DNA from: Hyphomicrobiales bacterium
GTDB taxonomy: Bacteria > Pseudomonadota > Alphaproteobacteria > Rhizobiales > Rhizobiaceae
Length of the DNA stretch: 64,000 nt
Assembly (NCBI GenBank): GCA_021775415.1
Contig: JAJFHV010000020.1
Coordinates: 162,686-226,685, forward strand
Reading direction: 5' to 3'
Shown here piece after piece: positions 1 through 8,876 of this stretch. The translations under genes and the position numbers were made by a program. The notes beneath the pieces are model-generated. The model ran no database searches and had not been told where the DNA came from. It saw only the letters and a list, made by a program, of their open reading frames with translations. The first letter of the stretch is position 1, and the number at the start of each line of letters is the position of its first letter.

Positions 1-606
1 GTTGCCTATCTTGCATGGACCGATACCCCGCCGCCCGGAACAGGTACTGTGACGATGAGCCATGTCATATCAGTGCTTCGTGACAAACTTCCAAAGGATG
101 CGATCATTACCAATGGTGCGGGTAATTATGCGGGTTGGGTAAACCGGTTTTACCGCTATCGCTGGGGAACGCAGCTCGCGCCGACATCAGGTTCCATGGG
201 GTACGGGCTTCCCGCAGCAATTGCCGCTGCCAAGCGCAATCCGGACTGTCTTGTCGTAGCACTTGCGGGTGATGGATGTTTTCAGATGACTGGTATGGAA
301 CTTGGTGTCGCGTGTGAGCACAACCTCAATATCAAGCTACTCGTTTGCGATAACAGTATTTACGGCACAATCCGCATGCATCAGGAGCGGGATTATCCAG
401 GACGGATATCGGCTACAACCCTCCAAAATCCGGATTTTGCTGCATGGGCACACGCCTATGGTGCGAAGAGTTTCACCATTGAGAAGGATGCGGAGTTTGA
501 GAGCAAACTGACAGAGGCATTTGCTGTTGATGGCCCGGCTCTTATTCATCTGAAACTTGATGCCAATGATATTGCTCCTGGAAAAACGCTTGCCGCAAAA
601 GCATGA
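1..606 (+). CDS. TPP-dependent enzyme (acetolactate synthase family), C-terminal part
   Basis: The reading frame is open from the first base of the window, so the gene begins upstream; about 200 C-terminal residues are present. They form the TPP-binding domain of the acetolactate synthase/benzoylformate decarboxylase superfamily. The diphosphate/Mg motif is clear: GDGCFQMTGMELGVA followed about 25 residues later by CDN, where the canonical motif ends in NN. The stretch SGSMGYGLPAAIAAA ahead of it is also typical of the family. The stop codon overlaps the next start (ATGA), so it is translationally coupled to the ABC ATPase gene that follows. The substrate cannot be read from this fragment; the family covers 2-keto acid decarboxylation and carboligation. 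Confidence 0.85.
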   Translation, partial: VAYLAWTDTPPPGTGTVTMSHVISVLRDKLPKDAIITNGAGNYAGWVNRFYRYRWGTQLAPTSGSMGYGLPAAIAAAKRNPDCLVVALAGDGCFQMTGMELGVACEHNLNIKLLVCDNSIYGTIRMHQERDYPGRISATTLQNPDFAAWAHAYGAKSFTIEKDAEFESKLTEAFAVDGPALIHLKLDANDIAPGKTLAAKA

Positions 607-1349
607 GTAGTTCGCAGATCACAGCGAGTAGTCTTTCATTTTCCTATCGGGGTAAAGATGGAATCCTGGAAGCGCTCAAGAATATCGATCTTGCGGTTGA
701 GCGTGGTGCGTTCCTGTCGATCATAGGACCTTCCGGGTGCGGCAAGACTTCGTTTCTACGGCTGATTGCAGGTCTTGAGATGCCAACGGGTGGCGAGTTG
801 ATTATCGGGAATGGCGATGAACGTTGTGGATTTGTTTTTCAGGCGCCTTCTTTGTTTCCCTGGCTCAACGTTGCAAAAAACATAGCAAAGCCGCTCGAAC
901 TTTCAGGCGTGGCGAAGAAAGAGCGTGCCGCCAAGGTGAAGTCAGTGCTGGAGCTGGTGGGGTTACAAGGCTTTGAGCGCAAATATCCCTGGCAGCTTTC
1001 CGGCGGTATGCAGCAACGGGTTTCCATTGCCCGGGCTTTGGTTACGGATCCGGATCTGTTGTTAATGGATGAACCGTTTGGAGCGCTCGATGAGATTACC
1101 CGGGAAAGCATGAACCGGGAACTCTACGCATTGTGGCAACGGACCGGGAAAACAGTTTGCTTTGTCACCCACTCCATTCATGAGGCGGTTTATCTTTCGT
1201 CGGAGATACTTGTGCTTTCAAAGAGCCCGGGGAGGGTTGTTGAACAGTTTGCATCAACGTTGCCAAACAAGCGCGATGCCTCAACAGTTGAAACCAAGGC
1301 ATTTGCCGGGCTTGCGGCCAAGGTTCGTAAAGCCCTTCGGGGTTCATGA
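603..1349 (+). CDS. ABC transporter ATP-binding protein (nitrate/sulfonate/taurine type)
   Basis: This is a 248-residue ABC ATPase. Visible are Walker A (GPSGCGKTS, near residue 43), Q-loop (VFQAPSLFPWLNV), signature LSGGMQQRVSIARA, Walker B LLLMDEPFGALDE and the H-loop FVTHS. The FPW-x-NV Q-loop and the DEPFGALDEITRE pattern are typical of the SsuB/TauB/NrtD group, which energises import of sulfonates, nitrate or small heteroaromatic precursors. It starts inside the stop of the TPP-enzyme gene, so the two are one transcription unit. The partner permease and binding protein must lie upstream, outside the window. It ends one base from the end of the convergent thiolase gene. Confidence 0.85.
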   Translation: MSSSQITASSLSFSYRGKDGILEALKNIDLAVERGAFLSIIGPSGCGKTSFLRLIAGLEMPTGGELIIGNGDERCGFVFQAPSLFPWLNVAKNIAKPLELSGVAKKERAAKVKSVLELVGLQGFERKYPWQLSGGMQQRVSIARALVTDPDLLLMDEPFGALDEITRESMNRELYALWQRTGKTVCFVTHSIHEAVYLSSEILVLSKSPGRVVEQFASTLPNKRDASTVETKAFAGLAAKVRKALRGS

Positions 1350-1350
1350 C

Positions 1351-2553
1351 CTAGACCACTTCAAACAGCCCGGCTGCGCCCTGACCACCGCCAATGCACA
1401 TGGTGACCACCACAAATTTTGCACCACGGCGTTTGCCCTCAATCAATGCATGGCCAGTCATGCGGGCTCCAGACATACCGTAGGGGTGACCGATTGAAAT
1501 TGCGCCGCCGTTCACATTGAGGATATCCGGATTGATATCAAGCGTATCGCGGCAATAGAGTGCCTGACTCGCAAATGCTTCATTGAGTTCCCACAGATCA
1601 ATGTCGTCGATTGTCAGGTCGTTGGCCTTCAGCAGTTTTGGTACCGCATAGATTGGGCCAATTCCCATTTCATCCGGTTCACAGCCGGCGACCGCCATGC
1701 CGCGATAAATACCGAGTGGTTCAACATTGCGCTTTTGCGCTTCCGTTTCTTCCATCAATACCGCTGCTGATGCTCCATCGGAAAGCTGCGAGGCATTGCC
1801 TGCGGTGATGAATTGTCCTTCTGCAACCTGTAGGCCGCCCTTAAACACTGGTTGCAATTGCTGAAGGCCTTCAAGCGTGGTGGACGGTCGATTGCCCTCG
1901 TCTTTTTCCAGCGTGACTTCGACGTCAGAAACCTCCTTGGTTTCCTTGTCCATAACTTTCATAACGCTTTTTAGCGGCACGATTTCATCATCAAGCTTGC
2001 CTGCCTCCTGAGCCGCTGCGGTGCGCATCTGGGAGGAAAGCGCGTATTCGTCCTGGGCGTCGCGGGAGATGTTGTAGCGTTCGGCCACAATCTCGGCAGT
2101 CTCAATCATCGCCATATAGGTTGAGGGAATGTTTTCTTTCAGCCATGGATCCGTGCTGCGATAGAGGTTCATCTTGTCATTTTGGGTGAGCGAAATTGAT
2201 TCAAGTCCACCACCAACGGTGACCGTCATGCCGTCACTGATGATTTGCTTTGCAGCGGTTGCTATTCCCATCAACCCGGAAGAACATTGGCGGTCCAATG
2301 TCATTGCTGCAACCGATGTGGGTAGACCGGCTCGTAGCGCGCATTGGCGGGCAGTATTTACGCCGGTAGAACCTTGTTGAATTGCTGCGCCCATGATCAC
2401 GTCGTCAATTTCCGCAGTATCAACACCTGAGCGTTTCACTGCATGAGAGATTGCGTGGCCGCCCAGTTCCTGGGCCTGGGTGTCGTTGAATGCACCGCGA
2501 TAAGCCTTGCCAATCGGAGTGCGGGCGGTTGAAACGATAACTGCTGATCTCAT
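1351..2553 (-). CDS. Acetyl-CoA acyltransferase (thiolase)
   Basis: A 400-residue thiolase of normal length. The acyl-accepting cysteine is Cys90 in the context LDRQCSSGL. The C-terminal catalytic motifs are [17 protein letters not shown] (His) and [12 protein letters not shown] (second Cys). Thiolases cleave 3-ketoacyl-CoA to acetyl-CoA and a shortened acyl-CoA, or run in reverse. It is the last gene of a minus-strand operon with two SDR dehydrogenases and a MaoC hydratase, and the divergent acyl-CoA dehydrogenase completes a beta-oxidation set, so a degradative role is favoured over biosynthesis. The substrate is unknown. GHPYGMSG rather than GHPLGCSG marks a less common thiolase subgroup. 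Confidence 0.88.
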   Translation of the reverse strand: MRSAVIVSTARTPIGKAYRGAFNDTQAQELGGHAISHAVKRSGVDTAEIDDVIMGAAIQQGSTGVNTARQCALRAGLPTSVAAMTLDRQCSSGLMGIATAAKQIISDGMTVTVGGGLESISLTQNDKMNLYRSTDPWLKENIPSTYMAMIETAEIVAERYNISRDAQDEYALSSQMRTAAAQEAGKLDDEIVPLKSVMKVMDKETKEVSDVEVTLEKDEGNRPSTTLEGLQQLQPVFKGGLQVAEGQFITAGNASQLSDGASAAVLMEETEAQKRNVEPLGIYRGMAVAGCEPDEMGIGPIYAVPKLLKANDLTIDDIDLWELNEAFASQALYCRDTLDINPDILNVNGGAISIGHPYGMSGARMTGHALIEGKRRGAKFVVVTMCIGGGQGAAGLFEVV

Positions 2554-2571
2554 CGAAGTTCTTTCTGCTAA

Positions 2572-3477
2572 CTAGGATTGCCCGGAGGCCATCTCGACAA
2601 TCTTTATGACATGTTCGGTGCCTGACTGAAAAACCATTGCATTTGACATGTCGTTTATAGTTTCAAAGTTTTCAGCAATGCCATCGGCATTGCGCTTATC
2701 AAGTGGCAAATGCAAGCCACCGCTTTCACGAATTTCCAAAGTCGAGTAGCTGCCGGCACCGGCGAACATCACGGTTCGGTTGGGTGCCTTGTTGCTGACC
2801 ATAAAAACGGCTGCGGGAGTGACGAATTTCGGGTCCAGCTGCTCCAGCATGTCCGGGGTCAAAACATCCTCAGTCATGCGGGTGGCGGCAGTTGGTGCCA
2901 GACAATTGATCTGGATGTCGTTTTTGGCCCCTTCAATGCAAAGCGTGCTCATTAGACCGACAACGCCCATTTTGGCAGCACCATAATTTGCCTGACCAAA
3001 ATTTCCGTAGATTCCAGAAGTGGAGGAGGTCATGAGAATACGGCCGTAGTTCTGTTCTTTCATCTGGTTCCAGACAGCGCGCGAACAATTTCCTGAACCG
3101 TTGAGGTGCACATTCACCACCGCATCCCAATCAGCGGTTTCCATTTTTCCAAAGGACTTATCACGCAATATGCCGGCATTATTTATGAGGACATCGACAC
3201 GCCCCCATTTTGAAACTGCATCGGTAATCATCGTCTGACACTGTTCATAATCGGTAACGTTGGCTCCATTTGCCATTGCCACACCACCGTTAGAAGTGAT
3301 TTCCGCAACTACTTCTTCTGCTGGAGACAGAGAGCCACCAGTGCCGTCTCGGGCGCCGCCGAAATCATTTACGACTACTTTTGCGCCACGCCTTGCGAGT
3401 TCAAGCGCATGGGATTTTCCAAGGCCGTTGCCGGCACCCGTCACGACGGCAACCTGATCCTCAAACGAAATAGTCAT
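2572..3477 (-). CDS. SDR dehydrogenase, MFE-2-like 3-hydroxyacyl-CoA dehydrogenase
   Basis: A 301-residue short-chain dehydrogenase. The dinucleotide-binding motif is TGAGNGLG (residues 14-21), followed by VVVNDFGG, which resembles the N-terminal domain of peroxisomal multifunctional enzyme type 2 (HSD17B4). Active-site residues visible are NNAG, a Ser in TSSTSG and the Tyr/Lys pair in NYGAAK. The extra C-terminal tail beyond about residue 250 is also a feature of MFE-2-like SDRs. In this operon it would oxidise the (R)-3-hydroxyacyl-CoA made by the MaoC hydratase encoded immediately upstream, feeding the thiolase. Only 4 bases separate it from the MaoC gene. The specific substrate is inferred from context only. 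Confidence 0.82.
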   Translation of the reverse strand: MTISFEDQVAVVTGAGNGLGKSHALELARRGAKVVVNDFGGARDGTGGSLSPAEEVVAEITSNGGVAMANGANVTDYEQCQTMITDAVSKWGRVDVLINNAGILRDKSFGKMETADWDAVVNVHLNGSGNCSRAVWNQMKEQNYGRILMTSSTSGIYGNFGQANYGAAKMGVVGLMSTLCIEGAKNDIQINCLAPTAATRMTEDVLTPDMLEQLDPKFVTPAAVFMVSNKAPNRTVMFAGAGSYSTLEIRESGGLHLPLDKRNADGIAENFETINDMSNAMVFQSGTEHVIKIVEMASGQS

Positions 3478-3481
3478 GCCA

Positions 3482-3955
3482 TCAAAGTCCTTTGTCTTTT
3501 GTGATCGTCAAAGTAAGCCATTCAGCGACAAGTGCCGGCTTTTCAACATCTTCCATTTCAACAGAAATCCCGTAACGTGACAAATACTCACCGGAAGTTC
3601 GTTCATTCATTTCCAACAGTTTGAAATGTGCTCTCAGTTTCGCACCAGCAGGAACCGGGACCAGAAAGCGGACTTTGTCAAACCCGTAGTTAATTCCCAT
3701 AATCGCTTCTTCGGCGTGAGGCACGCAGGTTGATGCCAAACTTGTCAAAAGGGAGAGTGTCAGGAAGCCGTGGGCAATTGTTCCACCAAACGATGTTTCT
3801 GCCTTCGCACGCTCTGCGTCTACATGGATGAATTGGTGATCATCGGTGGCGTCTGCAAACCCGTCGATCATCCCTTGGGTGACTGTCATCCATGGCGAGG
3901 TGCATTCAAGCGTTCCGGCTTGTGTCAGGAGTTTTTTGATTGGGAGTTTCGGCAT
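3482..3955 (-). CDS. MaoC-family (R)-enoyl-CoA hydratase
   Basis: This is a 157-residue single hot-dog domain protein. The hydratase motif FADATDDHQFIHVD carries the Asp/His pair used by (R)-specific enoyl-CoA hydratases, and FGGTIAHGFLTLSL is the conserved helix of the MaoC/NodN group. I start it at the Met preceding PKLPIKK, 4 bases after the stop of the preceding SDR gene; the longer reading frame upstream would overlap that gene and add an unconserved leader. Its place between two SDR genes and upstream of a thiolase gene fits the hydration step of a beta-oxidation spiral using the R-stereochemistry of MFE-2-type pathways. Confidence 0.83.
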   Translation of the reverse strand: MPKLPIKKLLTQAGTLECTSPWMTVTQGMIDGFADATDDHQFIHVDAERAKAETSFGGTIAHGFLTLSLLTSLASTCVPHAEEAIMGINYGFDKVRFLVPVPAGAKLRAHFKLLEMNERTSGEYLSRYGISVEMEDVEKPALVAEWLTLTITKDKGL

Positions 3956-3959
3956 TAAA

Positions 3960-4781
3960 CTACTCTTGATCACCAAACACTTCACTTTGGCCGGTTACAT
4001 GCATTCCGCCGTCGAGCGGCAAAATTGCACCGGTGACGTATGAACCACCGCGCCCGCACAAGAACAGCGTTGCAGCGGCAATATCATCCGGCGAACCCAT
4101 GCGCCCCAAGGGCACGCATTTGCCGACCTTTTCAACCTGGCCGTCTGTTGATGTGGCGAAAGCCGTCATCCGGCTCTGGAACGGCCCGGGCGCAAATGCG
4201 TTGATGGTAATGTGTCTTTCGGCAAGTTCACGGGCAAGAATTTTTGTAAGGTGATGGACTGCGGCCTTTGATGCAGCATAGGAATATGCCCCATCGCCAA
4301 TCGGCGATGTTCCCATGATGGAGCCCAGATTAATTACCCTTGATGGGTCTTCAGAACTTGCGGGCTTCTCAAGCAGGGGCAGCAGGTCGCGGGTCAGCTG
4401 AAACAGGCCGGCGACATTTACGTTCATGACCTTGGCCCAGGCAGCATGGGGAAATTCCTCCAGCGGCTGCCCCCATGTGACACCGGCATTGTTGACCAGG
4501 ATGTCCAATTTTGATGTGCGGGATTTTACTTCTGACACGAGATTGGTGATGCCTTCTTCGGTACCCACATCACCAGCGAATCCTTCAGCATTTCCGGTTG
4601 CATCGAGTGCGTTGAGTTCTGCTGCTGTGCGTTCGCAGTCTTCGCCTTTGCGTGAGGCGATCATCACATTGGCGCCCGCCTGTATGAGTGCAGTAGCCGT
4701 CATTCGGCCAATGCCGGTGGCACCACCGGTTACTAATGCAGTTTTGTCATTCAGGGAAAACAGATTGTCGAAAATACTCAT
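3960..4781 (-). CDS. SDR family oxidoreductase
   Basis: This is a 273-residue classical short-chain dehydrogenase/reductase: TGGATGIG cofactor motif, NNAG, catalytic Ser in LGSIMGTS, YAASKAA with the catalytic Tyr and Lys, and a C-terminal GGMHVTGQ tail. I choose the Met before SIFDNLF because TGGGAG stands 6-7 bases upstream of it; the longer frame has no such site. It is the first gene of the minus-strand operon SDR-MaoC-SDR-thiolase. The closest look-alikes are NAD(P)-dependent 3-oxoacyl reductases and gluconate-5-dehydrogenase-like enzymes. Whether it is a second hydroxyacyl-CoA dehydrogenase or an alcohol dehydrogenase for a side-chain hydroxyl cannot be decided. Confidence 0.8.
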   Translation of the reverse strand: MSIFDNLFSLNDKTALVTGGATGIGRMTATALIQAGANVMIASRKGEDCERTAAELNALDATGNAEGFAGDVGTEEGITNLVSEVKSRTSKLDILVNNAGVTWGQPLEEFPHAAWAKVMNVNVAGLFQLTRDLLPLLEKPASSEDPSRVINLGSIMGTSPIGDGAYSYAASKAAVHHLTKILARELAERHITINAFAPGPFQSRMTAFATSTDGQVEKVGKCVPLGRMGSPDDIAAATLFLCGRGGSYVTGAILPLDGGMHVTGQSEVFGDQE

Positions 4782-4894
4782 ATAAACTCCCAGAAATTGG
4801 CTTGATATCAGTTTGGTGATTGACAATTCACCAGCCACAATGCTCCTAATTTGACGTATTCGTAAAGGGTGAAGTTTTCAGCCAGGAGATAATT
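4782..4894. promoter_or_regulatory. Divergent control region of the beta-oxidation cluster
   Basis: This 113-base gap separates the divergent SDR and acyl-CoA dehydrogenase genes and must hold both promoters. Shine-Dalgarno sequences are visible at both ends: GGGAG for the minus gene and AGGAG for the plus gene. A TTGACA hexamer lies at 4820-4825, but no convincing -10 stands 17 bases away, so no promoter is assigned. No regulator gene is adjacent. Confidence 0.45.
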
Positions 4895-6148
4895 ATGTCT
4901 AACGCAAGCGGCGGTGCCATGGCCCTTGGGATGAGCGAACGCCTGAAACCGATCCATGATCAGGTTTTACGAATGATTGCGGATGAAATTCTGCCGTTGG
5001 ACGAGGAATTTCTGGTTGAAGTTGAAAAGGGTGATCGCTGGGAGCTGACCGGGCGACAGGCTGAAATTCTGGAAGGTTTGAAAGCAAAAGCCAAAGAACG
5101 GGGATTGTGGAATTTTTGGCTAACTGATTCCGAACGCGGTTACGGTTTGTCGACGGTTGAATATGCCTATCTGGCTGAGGAGATGGGAAAATCCCATCTG
5201 GCAGCCGAGGTTTTCAATTGTAGTGCGCCAGACACCGGCAACATGGAAGTGCTGGAGCGTTATGCGATTGATGATCACAAGAAGAGATGGCTCGAACCCC
5301 TGCTTGAAGGGAAAATACGCTCTGCCTATCTGATGACAGAACCGGATGTCGCCTCATCCGATGCAACCAACATTTCCTTTGCCTGTGCCCGTGATGGCAA
5401 TGAGTATGTGTTAAGCGGTGAAAAATGGTGGGCGTCGGGAGCTGGTGACAAGCGCTGCGCCTTGTACATTGTCATGGTGCATACACCGGATGAAACGCGC
5501 ACCAAGCACCAGCAACACTCCCAGATATTGGTGCCTGCTGACAGTAAAGGCATTGAAGTGCTGCGTCCCATGGAAGTGTATGGACGTGATGATGCTCCAC
5601 ATGGCCATATGCATATCCGGTTCAGTGATGTGCGTGTTCCCGCAGAAAACCTGCTGTTGGGAGAGGGGCGGGGCTTTGAGATTTCGCAAGGCCGGCTTGG
5701 CCCCGGTCGCATTCATCATTGCATGCGGGCGATCGGGCAGGCGGAACGGGCTCTTGAACTGATGTGTCGACGCTCTGTCCGCCGCGAGGCATTTGGCAAA
5801 CCGTTGGCACAGCTTGGGGCTAATTTCGATATTATTGCCAACTGCCGCATGGAAATCGAAATGAACCGTTTGCTCTGCCTGAAGGCCGCCTGGATGATGG
5901 ATCAGGGGGACGCCCGTGCAGCAGCGCCTTGGATCAGCAAGATCAAGGTATCTGCCCCGTTGATGGCACTGAAAGTTATTGATGAAGCAATCCAACTGCA
6001 TGGCGCACAGGGGATATCGCAGGATTTGTCGTTGTCGCGTTCCTGGCAGCATGTCCGCACATTGCGACTGGCAGACGGTCCTGATGCGGTGCATCGCAGA
6101 CAGGTTGCAAGGGCAGAGCTCAAGAAATACACACAGGAAAAACTATAA
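4895..6148 (+). CDS. Acyl-CoA dehydrogenase (ACAD10/11-like)
   Basis: A 417-residue flavoprotein of full length that would perform the first, FAD-dependent dehydrogenation of a beta-oxidation cycle. Flavin and substrate motifs are YLMTEPDVASSDATN and SGEKWWASGA; the second half has RIHHCMRAIGQAERALE and REAFGKPLAQLG. The C-terminal ending LHGAQGISQD...RTLRLADGPDAVHRR is the hallmark of the ACAD10/ACAD11 group rather than of short/medium-chain enzymes. In that group 4-hydroxyacyl-CoAs or long/branched chains are reported substrates. A good AGGAG stands 7 bases before the ATG. It is divergent from the SDR-MaoC-SDR-thiolase operon and is probably co-regulated with it. Confidence 0.88.
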   Translation: MSNASGGAMALGMSERLKPIHDQVLRMIADEILPLDEEFLVEVEKGDRWELTGRQAEILEGLKAKAKERGLWNFWLTDSERGYGLSTVEYAYLAEEMGKSHLAAEVFNCSAPDTGNMEVLERYAIDDHKKRWLEPLLEGKIRSAYLMTEPDVASSDATNISFACARDGNEYVLSGEKWWASGAGDKRCALYIVMVHTPDETRTKHQQHSQILVPADSKGIEVLRPMEVYGRDDAPHGHMHIRFSDVRVPAENLLLGEGRGFEISQGRLGPGRIHHCMRAIGQAERALELMCRRSVRREAFGKPLAQLGANFDIIANCRMEIEMNRLLCLKAAWMMDQGDARAAAPWISKIKVSAPLMALKVIDEAIQLHGAQGISQDLSLSRSWQHVRTLRLADGPDAVHRRQVARAELKKYTQEKL

Positions 6149-6192
6149 TCCGCCAAACGCAGCACCGGCCGCGAGGGTAACAGGGCAGAACC

Positions 6193-6957
6193 ATGAATTT
6201 GGATGACAAAACAATCGCTTCAACCATGAAAGAAGCGGCCCTGGAAGCAGGGGCGCGGATTATGGAAATCTACGAGGCCGGGTTTGAAGTTGACAGCAAA
6301 TCCGACGGATCTCCGGTAACCGAGGCCGATCATGCTGCCCATGCAATCATTGCCACCAAACTCGGCGAGGCGTTTCCTGATATTCCAGTTGTTTCGGAAG
6401 AGGATGAGACATCGCACGGGTCAGGTGGATCTTCGTTGTTTTTTCTTGTTGATCCGCTTGATGGCACCAAGGAATTCGTCAACCGCAATGGTGAGTTTAC
6501 TGTCAACATCGCCATGATTGAACATGGCGTGCCCGTGTTGGGTGTGGTGTATGCGCCCGCCTGCTCGAGGATGTTTTACACTCCGGCCAGAAGGCAGGCT
6601 TGTGAAGACAGGGATGGCAGTTCGAAACCAATCCAGGCGCGCGGTGCGCCGGGTGATGGGCTTGCTGCTCTGGTTTCGCGTTCGCATCCGGACGCGAAGA
6701 TGGAAGCCTATCTCGAAGAATTCACCATTAAAGATCGGATCAGCGCCGGTTCATCCCTCAAATTCTGTCTGATTGCTGCGGGAGAAGCTGACATTTATCC
6801 ACGCTTTGGACGCACGATGGAATGGGACACGGCGGCAGGTGATGCAGTGCTGCGTGCAGCGGGAGGCCGGGTGCTCAATCATGACAAGTCTGCGTTGACC
6901 TACGGCAAGCCGGGCGGAGATAATCCGGAAGGGTTTGTGGCGTTTGGAGCGGCTTGA
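6193..6957 (+). CDS. cysQ: 3'(2'),5'-bisphosphate nucleotidase CysQ
   Basis: A 254-residue member of the inositol-monophosphatase fold. Metal-binding motifs are EADHAAH, VVSEED, DPLDGTKEFVNRNGEFTVN and WDTAAGDAVLRAAGG. The DGTKEFVNRNGEFTVNIA version is characteristic of CysQ, which removes the 3'-phosphate from PAP left over from sulfate activation and relieves inhibition of PAPS-using enzymes. Related inositol-1-phosphatases instead read DGT.NF. It follows the acyl-CoA dehydrogenase gene by 44 bases and ends one base from the convergent opgH gene. A role in sulfur assimilation is known for the family; nothing in the neighbourhood adds to it. Confidence 0.8.
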   Translation: MNLDDKTIASTMKEAALEAGARIMEIYEAGFEVDSKSDGSPVTEADHAAHAIIATKLGEAFPDIPVVSEEDETSHGSGGSSLFFLVDPLDGTKEFVNRNGEFTVNIAMIEHGVPVLGVVYAPACSRMFYTPARRQACEDRDGSSKPIQARGAPGDGLAALVSRSHPDAKMEAYLEEFTIKDRISAGSSLKFCLIAAGEADIYPRFGRTMEWDTAAGDAVLRAAGGRVLNHDKSALTYGKPGGDNPEGFVAFGAA

Positions 6958-6958
6958 A

Positions 6959-8872
6959 TTAAGCCATCTGGCTTTCGATATATTCCCGGTTCCGGTGAGA
7001 TTGTTCGGCAACATCAGGCTCATTGAAGTCTTCATAACTGCCAAGCAGTGAGCAAAACCATCCATTACGGCCTATTTGAACTGAACAGGCAAAAGATATC
7101 GGTACTGCGAGTAACAGGCTTGCAGCAATTGGTAGCAACCAAAAGGATATTGCACCAAAGAAAATCCCTGCGGTAAGTGCCAAGCCGATGATTGTTTCTG
7201 TTGCATGAAATCGCATCAATTGAAGTGGAGAGGCCAGATCGCCATTTCGGTTTTGCGGTTTCCATCCCGCATCAAAACCCAGCGTTGTCTTCACGACCGC
7301 CATACTTTGTTGGACCATCAGGATTGGAGCCAGCACAACCGAGATCAAAATTTCCAGAACTATCGAGATTGCAAAACGCAATCCACCACCGAGATCAAAC
7401 AGTCGGTTGGTTGAAAGGGTCACCCCCGCACCAACCAGTTTGGGGACCAGTAACATACCATAAACGATACCCAGATAAGTTGTTGCCTGCATGCTCGCCA
7501 TGCCCGGCCATAGGGGCATTAATGGATTGGCTTCACTAAAGTAGGTGATTTCCCTGCCAAGCTCATAGTATCCAAGACCGCCCCAGATAATAAGCAACAG
7601 AAACCAGGCAAATGGAGCGACATAGATCATTGCGCCCTGAAACAACTGAAAACGGCTAATCGGGCGTAGTCGTTTAGCGCCCAATACGCGCAGATGTTGC
7701 AGATTCCCCTGACACCAGCGCCGATCACGAAGACAATAATCCACCAGGGTTTGTGGCGTTCCCTCGTAACTGCCAGTCTGACCCGGTAACAGTTTTACTT
7801 TCCAGCCAGCGCGGCATAGAAGAGCTGCTTCAACAAAATCATGGCTCATGATCATGCCGCCAAGTGGTGCGCGACCGGGCAGGTCAGGCAATCCGGCACT
7901 GCGGGCAAAAGCACGGGTGCGGATCATCGCATTGTGTCCCCAATAGCTGCTTTGATTGCCGTAGACGCGAGCAATGCCCGCGGCCAATGTTCCACCGTAA
8001 GTGGCACTTGCAAATTGCTGGGCACGGGCAAAAATTGATTTTGCCTCAAGCAGTCTTGGGAGTGACTGGGCAAGGGCAACCGCCGGATCACGGCCCAATT
8101 CGTCGGCTAGCATGTTAATGCAATCCGCATTCATCAAGCTGTCCGCATCGAGGATCAGGAAAGCCTCATGGGATGCTCCCCAACGTCTGCACCAGTCGGC
8201 GATGTTACCCGCTTTGCGGCCAATGTTGTTTGGCCGGTTGCGATAGAAAATACTGGTACCCGACGGTAGTTTTTGCCGGGTGATCTTCAATACCTCAAGT
8301 TCCTGTTCGCGAATATCAGGGTCATTGCTGTCACTCAAAAAGTAAATCGAATAGCGATGCGATGTTTCTGATCGCATGAGGTCCTGCAATGCCGCGATCC
8401 CATTGGCAAACACGGGCGCCGGCTGTTCATTAAAAGTCAGAGCGAGCAGTGCGACATTCAGCGGCTTCGGTGGCGCCAGTGAGGCTGGTTTGAAAAATTT
8501 CCGCAATGAAACAACCAGTGCACCGGTGAATGCGAACCCGACCGACATCGCAATCCAAATAAATGCAAATGCGGTCAGGAACATGATTGAAAATTCAAGA
8601 CCGTTCACACCTTCGGCCTTAAAGAAATCGTAGAATGTGTAGACAAAACCAACTGTCATCAAAAAGGCGGGAAGGAAAGCAAGTATCCGCCAAAGTGTTG
8701 TTACGGGTTGGCGATCCCAAACAGGTACTTCGTTATCAACAAAATTTCGATCAAACCGTTGGGCAGTCATTGCCAGGGGTGTTTCGTTTGGCACATCAGA
8801 TAAGGATTCCCCGGCGATATCGAGGGAAATTCTGTCTGCCTCCAAGGCTGTATCTGGTGCAAATGTGCTCAT
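6959..8872 (-). CDS. opgH: Glucans biosynthesis glucosyltransferase OpgH
   Basis: A 637-residue inner-membrane family-2 glucosyltransferase that polymerises glucose from UDP-glucose for osmoregulated periplasmic glucans. Two N-terminal membrane segments (about residues 65-125) precede the catalytic domain. That domain carries FLSDSND, LILDADSLM (near residue 240) and the QxxRW-type motif DRRWCQGN (near residue 384). Several hydrophobic segments follow. It is shorter than the 847-residue E. coli protein, as usual for alphaproteobacterial OpgH. It is the last gene of opgC-opgG-opgH, starting 4 bases after opgG, and the three together make and decorate the glucan backbone. Confidence 0.92.
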   Translation of the reverse strand: MSTFAPDTALEADRISLDIAGESLSDVPNETPLAMTAQRFDRNFVDNEVPVWDRQPVTTLWRILAFLPAFLMTVGFVYTFYDFFKAEGVNGLEFSIMFLTAFAFIWIAMSVGFAFTGALVVSLRKFFKPASLAPPKPLNVALLALTFNEQPAPVFANGIAALQDLMRSETSHRYSIYFLSDSNDPDIREQELEVLKITRQKLPSGTSIFYRNRPNNIGRKAGNIADWCRRWGASHEAFLILDADSLMNADCINMLADELGRDPAVALAQSLPRLLEAKSIFARAQQFASATYGGTLAAGIARVYGNQSSYWGHNAMIRTRAFARSAGLPDLPGRAPLGGMIMSHDFVEAALLCRAGWKVKLLPGQTGSYEGTPQTLVDYCLRDRRWCQGNLQHLRVLGAKRLRPISRFQLFQGAMIYVAPFAWFLLLIIWGGLGYYELGREITYFSEANPLMPLWPGMASMQATTYLGIVYGMLLVPKLVGAGVTLSTNRLFDLGGGLRFAISIVLEILISVVLAPILMVQQSMAVVKTTLGFDAGWKPQNRNGDLASPLQLMRFHATETIIGLALTAGIFFGAISFWLLPIAASLLLAVPISFACSVQIGRNGWFCSLLGSYEDFNEPDVAEQSHRNREYIESQMA

Positions 8873-8876
8873 ACGC

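Noticed and set aside
4820..4848. Sigma-70 promoter for the acyl-CoA dehydrogenase gene
   Set aside because: TTGACA is present but the hexamer 17 bases downstream does not resemble TATAAT.
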